From positions 558,001 through 622,000 of the forward strand of contig CP072328.1 of NCBI GenBank assembly GCA_018127705.1: a DNA stretch of 64,000 bases, read 5' to 3'. The notes beneath the pieces were generated by a model. That model was not told where the DNA came from and did no database searches. It saw only the letters and a list, made by a program, of their open reading frames with translations. Below, one piece after another: positions 35,734-43,987 of this stretch; position 1 is the stretch's first letter; each line of letters starts with the position of its first letter. The stretch is from TM7 phylum sp. oral taxon 349 (GTDB lineage: Bacteria; Patescibacteriota; Saccharimonadia; Saccharimonadales; Saccharimonadaceae). The translations under genes were made by a program, and so were the position numbers.

Positions 35734-37336
35734 GCTCAATCTGTTCTGTTACGCCAATGTTTTCAATAAAATCACGATCGTGCGACGTAAGAATAACGCC
35801 TCCCCGATAATTACGGATTACCCGCTCAAACGCTTCAATTGTTGGAATATCAAGGTTATTTGTTGGCTCGTCAAGAATAAGCAGACCGCCGTCATTTGTC
35901 GTCATCGCTGAGAGCAGTACTTTTGCACGTTCGCCGCCGCTAAGATTTCTCCCTAATGTTGTACGAATCGTATCTTTACGCAAATTGAAGCGCATTAACA
36001 GATTTATTGCATCATGGAGATCTATGCTTGGCGCAAGTTTTTGAAGATTTTCGATTGCCGTCGCATCAGGCAATGGCAGTGTCTGGTCTTGGTCAATATA
36101 TATGACGCCTACTTCATCCGCAAACCATACATCCCCGCTTTGTCTCTTTTCACGATTAACAATAGCTTTCATGAGCGACGTTTTACCTGAACCATTCATG
36201 CCGCTTAGTAGAATTTTATCACCCGCGCGAATATGACATGAGAACGAGCCAATCGTATGTATACCGTCATGCGAGACAACAAGATCACGCACCGAAAGCA
36301 GCGACGATCTTTTCCTTTTATGCTCACTAAACTTGGCGGTAATAACGATATCCTCTTCCGGCCTTTCAGGCTCTTCAAGTCGATCAAGGCGACTGCCAAT
36401 TGCTATTGATGCACCCGCAAGATGCGAAGCAGCGCGTTCTTTGCGAAAATGATTCGTGAGACGATCTCTGTCGGTAGCATGTCTACTGCTGCTAGCTGAG
36501 TTAGCGCGGATCCGCGCGTCCCGAGCAACTCGCCGCAAACGCCTTTTTTCTCGCTCATATTGTTCGTATGCGTGTACGATTGATTCTTTTTCTCGCTTCC
36601 TTGCCTCAACATACTCATCGTATCCAAGACTATACTGGCGAATACCTTTGTCTCCATAAGTAAGTTCAATAATTTGTGTCGTTACGTTACGCAAGAATCG
36701 GCGATCGTGCGATACGATGAGAAATGACGCCGGTGAACTCTTGATGAATTCTTCCAACATAGCGACACCGCTCTGGTCGAGATTATTCGTTGGCTCGTCA
36801 AGTAAAATCACATCATACTTTGCGGCAAATATGGCAGCAAGCGCAATACGCGCCCTCTGGCCGCCTGAAAGATCCCCAATCTTATAGTCTCCGTTTATTC
36901 TTGCTAGCCCAGCTTGCGTCAATGCCCGTTCTATATTCGTATCAAAAGACGAAGTTTCAAATTTATTATATTTTTCCAGGACTTCAGCATAAAGAAGCAA
37001 GCTTTTCTCGCTTGAATCTATTGCGAGATTACGGCATCGCTCTTCAAGTTGCTCGCGCACTTGCTTGACGCCAGTCGCTTCTTCAAGAAAATCGTAAACC
37101 GTTCTATCAAGCCAAGCGCTCATATCCTGTGGTACAATGCCAATTGTCTCTCCGGAGGAAAGAATACTTCCAGAAGTCTGCTCAATATCACCATTCACAA
37201 TACTAAGCAGCGTCGTCTTGCCGACACCATTTAACCCGACAAGTCCAATTCTATCACCGGGGTTGATTGAAAATGAAACGTCATGAAATAAATGGCGGTT
37301 TGGCGTCTCATAAGACACGTTATGTAGCTGAACCAT
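35723..37336 (-). CDS. ABC-F ATPase (first copy)
   Basis: Soluble tandem ABC ATPase of the ABC-F family (ribosome-associated translation factors, some giving antibiotic protection), about 537 residues from the ATG at 37336 (MVQLHNVSYETPN). Two ATPase halves: GLNGVGKTT / LSGGQRARI / VILLDEPTNNLD and GMNGSGKTS / LSGGERAKV / LLILDEPTNNLD, joined by a long charged linker (YEQYEREKRRLRRVARDARI) that would reach the ribosome. No membrane part. An in-frame ATG at 37384 is less likely. Whether it is housekeeping or protective cannot be told from sequence alone. Confidence 0.85.
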   Translation of the reverse strand: MVQLHNVSYETPNRHLFHDVSFSINPGDRIGLVGLNGVGKTTLLSIVNGDIEQTSGSILSSGETIGIVPQDMSAWLDRTVYDFLEEATGVKQVREQLEERCRNLAIDSSEKSLLLYAEVLEKYNKFETSSFDTNIERALTQAGLARINGDYKIGDLSGGQRARIALAAIFAAKYDVILLDEPTNNLDQSGVAMLEEFIKSSPASFLIVSHDRRFLRNVTTQIIELTYGDKGIRQYSLGYDEYVEARKREKESIVHAYEQYEREKRRLRRVARDARIRANSASSSRHATDRDRLTNHFRKERAASHLAGASIAIGSRLDRLEEPERPEEDIVITAKFSEHKRKRSSLLSVRDLVVSHDGIHTIGSFSCHIRAGDKILLSGMNGSGKTSLMKAIVNREKRQSGDVWFADEVGVIYIDQDQTLPLPDATAIENLQKLAPSIDLHDAINLLMRFNLRKDTIRTTLGRNLSGGERAKVLLSAMTTNDGGLLILDEPTNNLDIPTIEAFERVIRNYRGGVILTSHDRDFIENIGVTEQIELRL

Positions 37337-37583
37337 AGCTGTAAGCATACTATAGCATGAATTATTGTCTCTTAATTTATCCAACGCCCGGCCAACCTAT
37401 TAGTATAAACCGTAAGTGCGTAATGAACTCTCAAAAAGCTGACCTTATAGTCTGGCATTAGGTACTATGCTTATGCAATTGTTTATACATACTCTTATTT
37501 TACTGAGTGTTTTGTTTTAGATTGCTGAACACGCTTGAGCGCAGCCACTAGTATTTACGTATGCTAATCGCTATAATGATTCC

Positions 37584-38390
37584 ATGAGCGACGAAAAGGG
37601 GAGGGTGATTGCTGCGTTTTTGCGGTATTTTAATGATGATCCGGAGCGAGCGGTTGCAGCAATTCGACAATACACGACGCGCAATAGTGACGCGCGGAAA
37701 AAAACTGCTGTACCGCTCGGCAGTGAAATTATCTCAGCCAAAGATGTCGTAAAAACATACAAAGTCGGACGGCAAAAAATTGAGGTACTGCGCGGTGTCA
37801 GCTTGAGTGTACGCCAGCGGGAATTTGTAGCGCTCACTGGCGCAAGTGGCTCAGGGAAATCAACGTTGTTACAGCTAATCGGCGGACTCGACAAACCGAC
37901 CAGTGGGCCCATTACCGTCAACGGACAAGCGCTTAGCGCATTATCAGACCGAAAATTATCACAATTCCGCGGGCGAACAATTGGATTCGTATTTCAGTCA
38001 TTTTATTTGCAGCCATTTTTGAATCTAGCGACCAACCTAGAAATCCCCGGCATGTTTGCGCGCACTAATCCACGCGAGCGTAGACAACGCGCCGTTGAAC
38101 TCGCTAGGATGGTTAATGTTGCAGAGCGCATGAAGCATCTGCCGAAAGAGCTATCTGGCGGACAGATGCAACGCGCCGCTATTGCGCGGGCGTTATTAAA
38201 TCAGCCAAAAGTCCTGCTCGCCGACGAGCCGACAGGTAATCTTGATAGTGTTAACTCACAGCGTGTCATTGACATTTTCGAGCAAATTCGCCGCCAGCTT
38301 GGTACAACGATTTTAATCGTTACGCACGACCACGATATCGCTCGGCAAACTGACCGCGAGATTACGCTGCACGACGGGAGGGTGCTCTAG
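37584..38390 (+). CDS. MacB/LolD-type ABC transporter ATPase
   Basis: A 268-residue ATPase partner of the permease that follows directly. Walker A GASGSGKST, signature LSGGQMQR, Walker B VLLADEPTGNLD, H-loop VTHDHD. It has an extra ~45-residue N-terminal region (MSDEKGRVIAAFLRYFNDDP...) before the ABC core. TATAAT (37572-37577) is 6 nt before the ATG: leaderless. The stop is immediately followed by the permease ATG. Confidence 0.88.
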   Translation: MSDEKGRVIAAFLRYFNDDPERAVAAIRQYTTRNSDARKKTAVPLGSEIISAKDVVKTYKVGRQKIEVLRGVSLSVRQREFVALTGASGSGKSTLLQLIGGLDKPTSGPITVNGQALSALSDRKLSQFRGRTIGFVFQSFYLQPFLNLATNLEIPGMFARTNPRERRQRAVELARMVNVAERMKHLPKELSGGQMQRAAIARALLNQPKVLLADEPTGNLDSVNSQRVIDIFEQIRRQLGTTILIVTHDHDIARQTDREITLHDGRVL

Positions 38391-40295
38391 ATGCTGCGGA
38401 TACTTGACGCCAGCAAACTTGCACTTACAAAACTACGCACGCGTAAGATTCGGCTCGCGGTAACAATTATCGTAGCAGGATTGCTATTTGGTGTTGTAGT
38501 GTTCGGTTTGACGGTATTGCGCGCCAGTATGGCAAGCATTGGACGATTCAGCCGCGATACGATGTCGACGCGATATCTATTAGCGTATAGCAATCACAAT
38601 AAAGATCAATCCGAGCTGTTTTATAACACGCCGCAAGATGCTAAAGACCGCATACTAGCATTACATAAACAGCATATCGCCGATAAAAAAGCGGCAGCGA
38701 AAGCGCTCGGTGTCGAATACGACGAAAAATCTGAAGAAGAGCCGATTATGAAAATAAATCAGGACGATTCAGGTTCGCTCAATCGCAATAGTTGGGCGGT
38801 AAAAACGTTTTTGAGGCAATACACCAACGAGAAGAATCCGCTCAAACCAGAGCGCATTGATGCAGCCGCCAAGCGATTTGGCTCAAGCGTGACATACCGT
38901 ATACAGAATGTCGGCGGGCGCAACGGATCGCTTGATGTAATGATTGGCGGGCGCGAGGATTTCCAGCGTAACAAAGAAGCTGTGCCGGAACAGCTAAACG
39001 AGTTTGTAAGTGCGGCGGGCTATCAAGAAATTCTTGATGAATCACTGCTCAATTATTATTTCTTGCCGCATCGCGCACATGCAGCTAGCAATGAAATTCC
39101 CGTCTTTATCAGCTACAATGACGCGGCGGTGCTGCTCGGCAAAAAGCCTCTACCAACGACCGCGCAGCCGCAGCAGCATATTGAACGTATTCGGGAGCTG
39201 AGAAACGAGGCGGGTAACATAACAATTCAGGTGTGCTATCGTAATAATGCGTCGTCTCATTTAATCCAGCAAGCACTTGACCAGCAACGCACAGCTGCCA
39301 ACAAATCTAAAAACGAGTTCGACGTTAAGCCGAGCATTGAATATGCCTTGCCGGCGACAGATAGCTGCGGCGGCGCTATTGTGAAAAAAGATAATCGCAG
39401 CGCTAGTGAAAAGATAGCTGACGAAAAGTTGCAGAAATTCAACCAGCAATTTTCAACAGAAAACATAACGCCACAACAAGCGAAATTAACCTACCGTGTT
39501 GTTGGGCTGCTGCCAGATACGGCATACGGTGACGACCTAAAAAGTAAGCTGGCTGGCGCACTCAACGCTAACATGCCATCACACTGGATTATACCGAAAC
39601 AGACATTTGAGGCAGGCGCTGCAAAAATATATTTACCGAATATTCTTACCACGGAGCGTCAAGAGCTTTCGGGTGGACTATCAGATACGACTATTTACGA
39701 ATTCATAGATGCTGAACATGCCCGCGCATTTTATCACGCTACCATGTGTAATGTCCAGCCGAAAGACAAGGATCTATGCGTAGACGGCGTATCAAACTTT
39801 ACACAACCATTCGGAAGTAACTCGCTTGTTATTGAAGAATTGCAGCAACAGCTTACACCGATATTGTGGTATAGCCTACTTGGCGTTATCGGCGTAGCAG
39901 CGTTTATTTTAATGTTAACGATTTCGCGTACAGTCGCCGATAGCCGTAAAGAATCTGCCATATTTCGCGCGCTTGGCGCAACGCGCCTAGACATTGCGCA
40001 AATTTACGTCATGTACACGCTACTGCTCGCCGGGCTAATTGCGCTATTTGCAATTGTCGCTGGGCTGATCGGCGCAGGTGTCATTGATGTACTCTATTCA
40101 GCCGACTTTTCGACCGCAGCACACTACATCATCATGCCGCGCGATTTGAATACAACATTTCAGCTGTTCACATTTGATCCGCTTATTATTGCGCTCGCTG
40201 CCGTAAGTATCGTTGCGGCAGCGCTCATCGGTAGCATATTACCGCTTGTGCGCAACACGCGCCGCAATCCGATGAAAGATATGCGTGACGAATAG
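38391..40295 (+). CDS. FtsX/MacB-type ABC permease
   Basis: A 634-residue permease: one N-terminal helix (residues ~23-43), a large extracellular domain (~45-505), then three helices with the FtsX core (ILMLTISRTVADSRKESAIFRALGATRLDIAQIY) and a C-terminal SILPLVRNTRRNPMKDMRDE, the typical family end. It probably works as a mechanotransmission pump on a surface substrate or peptide. No gap to the ATPase gene. The truncated permease at 8309 is a smaller relative. Confidence 0.85.
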   Translation: MLRILDASKLALTKLRTRKIRLAVTIIVAGLLFGVVVFGLTVLRASMASIGRFSRDTMSTRYLLAYSNHNKDQSELFYNTPQDAKDRILALHKQHIADKKAAAKALGVEYDEKSEEEPIMKINQDDSGSLNRNSWAVKTFLRQYTNEKNPLKPERIDAAAKRFGSSVTYRIQNVGGRNGSLDVMIGGREDFQRNKEAVPEQLNEFVSAAGYQEILDESLLNYYFLPHRAHAASNEIPVFISYNDAAVLLGKKPLPTTAQPQQHIERIRELRNEAGNITIQVCYRNNASSHLIQQALDQQRTAANKSKNEFDVKPSIEYALPATDSCGGAIVKKDNRSASEKIADEKLQKFNQQFSTENITPQQAKLTYRVVGLLPDTAYGDDLKSKLAGALNANMPSHWIIPKQTFEAGAAKIYLPNILTTERQELSGGLSDTTIYEFIDAEHARAFYHATMCNVQPKDKDLCVDGVSNFTQPFGSNSLVIEELQQQLTPILWYSLLGVIGVAAFILMLTISRTVADSRKESAIFRALGATRLDIAQIYVMYTLLLAGLIALFAIVAGLIGAGVIDVLYSADFSTAAHYIIMPRDLNTTFQLFTFDPLIIALAAVSIVAAALIGSILPLVRNTRRNPMKDMRDE

Positions 40296-40310
40296 TGACG
40301 CGCTCAATGA

Positions 40311-40316
40311 TATAAT
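40311..40316 (+). promoter_or_regulatory. -10 box upstream of the NrnA-like gene
   Basis: TATAAT about 73 nt before the ATG; the leader ends with CGGAGAC. Confidence 0.55.
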
Positions 40317-40388
40317 GAAGAGGCGCTCTAGATAAAGTTAAGGTTTTTATATTTTTGAAGCGCACACACCAAACGGAGACAAGTAATA

Positions 40389-41387
40389 ATGTTCACTGAA
40401 GCAAAAAAAATAATCGACAACGCAACAAATATCGTCATCATTCAAGCGGAAAACCCTGATGGAGATAGTGTTGGTTCAGCGTTAGCGCTTGAGGAGATTC
40501 TCAGCGATATTGGTAAAAGTGTTAGTTTGTATTGTCCGGTCGCTATCCCAAAGTACCTGCGCTATATTCGCGGTTGGGATCGTATCTGCGCAGAGTTTGA
40601 TACAAAAGCCGATGCAGCAATTATCGTCGATACAAGCGCCGATATCTTGCTCAGCAAAGTGCTTGGTACTCCTGGTGTGCGGCATTTTTTAGAGACGCAC
40701 CCCGTGCTCGTACTTGATCATCATACGACTGGCAGCACGCTCAGTTTTGACCACACGATGATCAGCCAAGACGTTGTCGCAACAGGCGAGCTAATCTACA
40801 ATTTGGCACAGGACGCCGGTTGGGCAATCAACCCGCAAGCTGCCGAGGATTTACTGATCGCTATTATGAGCGACAGCCTAGGACTAACCACGCAAAGTAC
40901 GCACGCCGATTCATTCACGGTCGCAGGCGAACTGACGCGGCTCGGTGCAAGCAACGCGGCAATTGAAGAGCGCCGCCGCGATTTTATGAAAAAGTCGCCG
41001 GAAATTTTGGCGTATAAGGGGCGGCTGATTGAGCGGATCGAATATCTACTGGACGGAAAACTAGCGCTCGTGCATATTCCGTGGGAAGAAATCCAAGCGT
41101 ACAGCGACCAGTACAATCCGAGCATGCTCGTTCTCGACGAAATGCGGCTCGTAGAAGGCGTCGAAGTTGCGTGCGCGATCAAAACCTACCCGGACGGCAA
41201 ACTCACTGGCAAATTGCGCTGCAACACCCCCGTTGGCGAGCAAATCGCCGGCTACTTTGGCGGCGGCGGCCACCCATACGCCGCAGGATTTCGCATTTAC
41301 GGGGCGTATGAAGCAACGGTGCGCGAACTCGTTGACGCGGCGGATAAAGCTCTTAAAAACTTCAAAACAACCGCCGACCAAGCATAG
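40389..41387 (+). CDS. nrnA: DHH-family phosphoesterase, NrnA-like
   Basis: A 332-residue bifunctional oligoribonuclease / pAp-phosphatase-like enzyme. DHH domain: NPDGDSVGSALAL, VDTSAD and VLDHHTTG (manganese ligands). DHHA1 domain: CNTPVGEQIAGYFGGGGHPYAAGFRI. It would degrade 2-5-nt RNA fragments or pAp/c-di-AMP products in the cytoplasm. ACGGAGAC before the ATG. Confidence 0.88.
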   Translation: MFTEAKKIIDNATNIVIIQAENPDGDSVGSALALEEILSDIGKSVSLYCPVAIPKYLRYIRGWDRICAEFDTKADAAIIVDTSADILLSKVLGTPGVRHFLETHPVLVLDHHTTGSTLSFDHTMISQDVVATGELIYNLAQDAGWAINPQAAEDLLIAIMSDSLGLTTQSTHADSFTVAGELTRLGASNAAIEERRRDFMKKSPEILAYKGRLIERIEYLLDGKLALVHIPWEEIQAYSDQYNPSMLVLDEMRLVEGVEVACAIKTYPDGKLTGKLRCNTPVGEQIAGYFGGGGHPYAAGFRIYGAYEATVRELVDAADKALKNFKTTADQA

Positions 41388-41439
41388 CAATGGTCTATCT
41401 AGATTCTAAGTTCATAATTATTTACTATTTTTCCGCATG

Positions 41440-42480
41440 GCTACGTATCCAACTCAAAACCTCTGCAACATCTCCCTAGGCGTGCGTAACTGTATACCTA
41501 AGCGTACACGATGGTTGTTGTAGTAGTCTAGGTATGACGTTAGCTGTGCCTGGACTTTTTGTATGCTGTCTTTGGCTGTTATGGTTCTGCCGGTGCATTC
41601 ATCTTGCAGGGTGCGGTTAAAGCGTTCGATGTGGGCGTTGTCGTTGGGTCTGCCGAGGCGGCTGTGTCTGGTAGGTATGCCCGCTTTCTTCAGGGTCTGC
41701 TCAAAGTAACGGCCATATTCTGGTTCATTGTCGCTCTGCACCATAGAGATGGTAAAACCCCACCGTTCCCGGGCTTCAAGCACCGCCTGGGCGGCTAGCC
41801 CTGGGCGCAGCTTAGTAGCTAGAACAGCGTGAGTCATTCTGGTGTAGAGGTCAATAACAGTATAGTAATACAACCGTTTGCCGCTGTATGGGTCAACGTA
41901 GTGAATAGTATCGGTTTGGACTAGTTCGCCTGGAGCAGCGGCTGGCGGGCGCTTGGGATTACTTTTCTTTACCCTAGGTTTTCTAGCGCCATCGAAGCAG
42001 TGGTGGCGCTGGAGGATGCGCCGTACGCTGCTGAGGCTAACCTTAATCCCCAGTCTATTGTTTACGTAGTGCCAGACAGCTTCAGCCGCAGCGCTTTAGT
42101 TTTTCTCTAGCTTCTAGGACTGCTTTAACTATATGCTTTGGTATAGCCCGAGAGTTGCTGTGCGGACGCGAGGAGAGGGTTGGGATGTTCCAGGTGCAAG
42201 CCTGCAGCTTAAACTTGGATACGGGCGCCTATCCCGGGGATGTAGCCGGCAGGCTTAATCTGGCGGCTAATGCGGTTGTTGTTAACGAAACAGAGGTTAC
42301 TGTTTTGCTGTTGCCATTTCTTAAGCCAGCGCCAAATAGTACTGCGGTTAACCCCCAAGCGCAGTGCAACTACTCCAACTGGCAGCTGCTCCTGAATGAG
42401 CAGCTTCATAGCATCGCCTCTAGCTTTAGGAGCACTAGAATTGGTATTATATGCCATAGCAGGTCTTCCTTTCTGTAATT
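41440..42480 (-). mobile_element. IS481-type element, decayed
   Basis: The transposase is in two main pieces. The N-terminal helix-turn-helix part (42209-42457: LPVGVVALRLGVNRSTIWRWLKKWQQQ) and the C-terminal integrase-core part (41454-41873: YTVIDLYTRMTHAVLATKL, MVQSDNEPEYGRYFEQTL with the second Asp, NAHIERFNRTLQDE with the Glu, YLDYYNNHRVRLGIQLRTP) are separated by frameshifted sequence. Clear terminal repeats were not found, so the limits are approximate. Confidence 0.75.
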
Positions 42481-42548
42481 AGTTGTTGTAACTACAGTTT
42501 ACGAGGCCTGCTTTTTGGTTGCAAAGGTGGTGGGTTGGTACGAAAGTA

Positions 42549-42579
42549 TTGACTTTAGGCGGCAAGTATGGTATATAAT
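42549..42579 (+). promoter_or_regulatory. Promoter of the hammerhead-bearing transcript
   Basis: TTGACT (42549-42554) and TATAAT (42574-42579) with a 19-bp spacer, or the overlapping TATATA (42572-42577) with 17 bp. Start expected near 42586, just before the first hairpin. Confidence 0.65.
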
Positions 42580-42676
42580 ATATCAGCTTTTGTTGAGAGT
42601 TCAATGCATCCTGCATTACGAAGGACTCTCCAAAAGTGTTCATTGACAAGCAATCTGAAGAGAGGGGGTGGCCACC

Positions 42677-43006
42677 ATGGCCACCAACAACATCGACGCT
42701 CGGTTCTTCTCTCAGGACGCAGTGTGCTGCGTTCTTAGGGGACTTACCCCCTCTTCGCGCGAGACGAGAAGGGAGGTAGAAGACCTTAAGAGACATCTTC
42801 TGTCTTATTTCTGTAACGTCATCACCATGTATATGCACGTCAGTAAGATGGAGACGTATTCTGGCGTCGTAGATGCCGTCGCTTTTTGGTGGTTGGAGGT
42901 TCTCTCCAACCACCAGCCCTCGTGGCGAGGAGGCTCTCTCCTCGTCACCCCAGCGCCTGAGGAGGCGTTGGATTACTACCTGGATAACGTGGTGGCGCAA
43001 GCCTAA
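42677..43006 (+). CDS. Small ORF within structured transcript 1
   Basis: A 109-residue ORF starting at an ATG in the loop of a GGTGGCC/GGCCACC hairpin, preceded by GAGAGGGGG as ribosome site. The product (ATNNIDARFFSQDAVCCVLR..., a Trp-containing AVAFWWLEVL and LDYYLDNVVAQA) matches no family I know. The coding sequence is constrained by the overlapping hairpins; the stop lies in the loop of the 15-bp terminal stem. It may be translated, or the ORF may be secondary to RNA structure. A 207-residue ORF on the other strand is taken as a shadow. Confidence 0.5.
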   Translation: MATNNIDARFFSQDAVCCVLRGLTPSSRETRREVEDLKRHLLSYFCNVITMYMHVSKMETYSGVVDAVAFWWLEVLSNHQPSWRGGSLLVTPAPEEALDYYLDNVVAQA

Positions 43007-43102
43007 CCACGTTATCCAGGAGGGGGGGCGAATATGACCCTGCAGCCTTAGACTTTGCCCGGGTTTGTTTATTCCCGCCTTTCTCTCTGATCTGCTTGTC
43101 AT

Positions 43103-43157
43103 ATTCGCTCCATAGGTGCGTGCCTATGCTGATGAGTCCAAAAGGACGAAAGCGAGT
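43103..43157 (+). ncRNA. Type III hammerhead ribozyme
   Basis: All catalytic elements are present in order. Stem III: 43103-43109 with 43151-43157 (one G-U). Cleavage triplet CUC, cut expected between C43110 and C43111. Stem I: CATAGG (43111-43116) with CCTATG (43123-43128), loop TGCGTG. Core CTGATGA (43129-43135). Stem II: GTCC/GGAC (43136-43139/43144-43147), loop AAAA. Core GAAA (43148-43151). Stems I and II are closed, stem III is open: type III. Activity is inferred from sequence. Confidence 0.9.
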
Positions 43158-43276
43158 TGGCCCTAATAGGTTAAATTAATTAGGTACAGCAAAGACCCAT
43201 CCTATTAATGTATCGTGGTTTGCGCCCGCTTCCATACTGGTTGATCGTACCGACATTACGCAACGCAGACATATAC

Positions 43277-43305
43277 TTGACAAAATATCCATCCTGTGTT
43301 ACAAT
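43277..43305 (+). promoter_or_regulatory. Consensus promoter of the 43.3-kb gene
   Basis: TTGACA (43277-43282), 17-bp spacer, TACAAT (43300-43305). The ATG at 43313 is 7 nt after the -10, so the transcript is expected to be leaderless. Confidence 0.8.
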
Positions 43306-43312
43306 GAAAACC

Positions 43313-43762
43313 ATGAGTAGTTTAGAGAGGAAATATTCAAATAACAACCATAATGATACGCATGAGGTACCATTAAGGAATCGTCTGCGTACCAGAATTG
43401 CTGCAGGAATGCTAGCAGTAGCAGCAGCATTCGGCGTTAGCAGTTTGTCTCACGAAGGCAATACCGATAATGCTCCGCAGCAAGAACTTGCTTGCGTTTC
43501 AGAGGAGACCACGTTTGCTGGAATCCACGATACGACTAACGAGCTCACAGAGCGTGTTGCAAAAGATGGTAAAGAATACAGCTGGCCTGTCATGATATAT
43601 GATCGTCCAACGGAGAATATGAGATACCGCGAAACAAACGGTATGTCTGTCGATGAGGATGCTCGTGTTGAAGTAACAGTATGCCGAGATGATAATGCCT
43701 TATATAATTTATACGCTAGAGTTAATTCATTAGAAAGCTATCCTAAAGAAAGCGACCAGTAA
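43313..43762 (+). CDS. Putative secreted or anchored small protein
   Basis: A 149-residue protein. The N-terminal ~30 residues are polar and basic, then a single hydrophobic segment (IAAGMLAVAAAFGVSSLS) acts as signal anchor or signal peptide. The exported part has two cysteines (ELACVSEE and VTVCRDDN) that could form a disulfide. No family recognised. The start is decided by the promoter; an ATG at 43304 overlaps the -10 box and cannot be used. Followed by a tetranucleotide repeat and a terminator. Confidence 0.6.
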   Translation: MSSLERKYSNNNHNDTHEVPLRNRLRTRIAAGMLAVAAAFGVSSLSHEGNTDNAPQQELACVSEETTFAGIHDTTNELTERVAKDGKEYSWPVMIYDRPTENMRYRETNGMSVDEDARVEVTVCRDDNALYNLYARVNSLESYPKESDQ

Positions 43763-43911
43763 CCAATAAGCTTAATAGGCTAAAGAGAATTAGCGATTAA
43801 TCAAGCTAAGGAAGCAATCAGGCAAACAATTAGCTAACCAAGCAACTAATCAATCAAGTAAGTGAATAACTAATCAATTAACGAAACGTTAACTAACTAA
43901 CTAACTAACTA
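43763..43911 (+). repeat. Degenerate tetranucleotide tract
   Basis: About 150 bp of drifting 4-bp units (AATC, AAGC, AACT and similar), ending in five exact AACT copies. It lies between a stop codon and the terminator, so it forms a 3' untranslated region. Confidence 0.7.
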
Positions 43912-43947
43912 AACCGCCAACTACAGGTATGTTGTTGGCGGTTTTTT
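43912..43947 (+). terminator. Terminator after the 43.3-kb gene
   Basis: 10-bp stem AACCGCCAAC / GTTGGCGGTT, followed by a T run. Confidence 0.88.
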
Positions 43948-43987
43948 GTGGGGGTTAAGTATTAGTTTTTATGGCAGTTTCTGTGTG

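Larger units (their letters stand above)
42586..43157 (+). ncRNA. Hairpin-dense structured transcript 1, ending in a hammerhead
   Basis: Perfect or near-perfect local stems follow one another along the whole transcript: 42595-42600/42625-42630 around AATGCA-TCC-TGCATT; 42667-42673/42679-42685 holding the start codon; 42717-42722/42727-42732; 42791-42795/42801-42805; a 12-bp stem 42887-42898/42904-42915; an 11-bp stem 42922-42932/42938-42948; a 9-bp stem 42950-42958/42963-42971; a 15-bp stem 42979-42993/43006-43020 spanning the stop codon; and 11 bp 43028-43038/43098-43108. A hammerhead ribozyme closes it. The embedded ORF is listed separately. Confidence 0.7.

Noticed and set aside
42479-43102. 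207-codon ORF on the minus strand across the structured RNA locus
   Set aside because: It mirrors the hairpin-rich plus-strand transcript, has no promoter or ribosome site, and runs through the ribozyme-adjacent stem; a shadow ORF.
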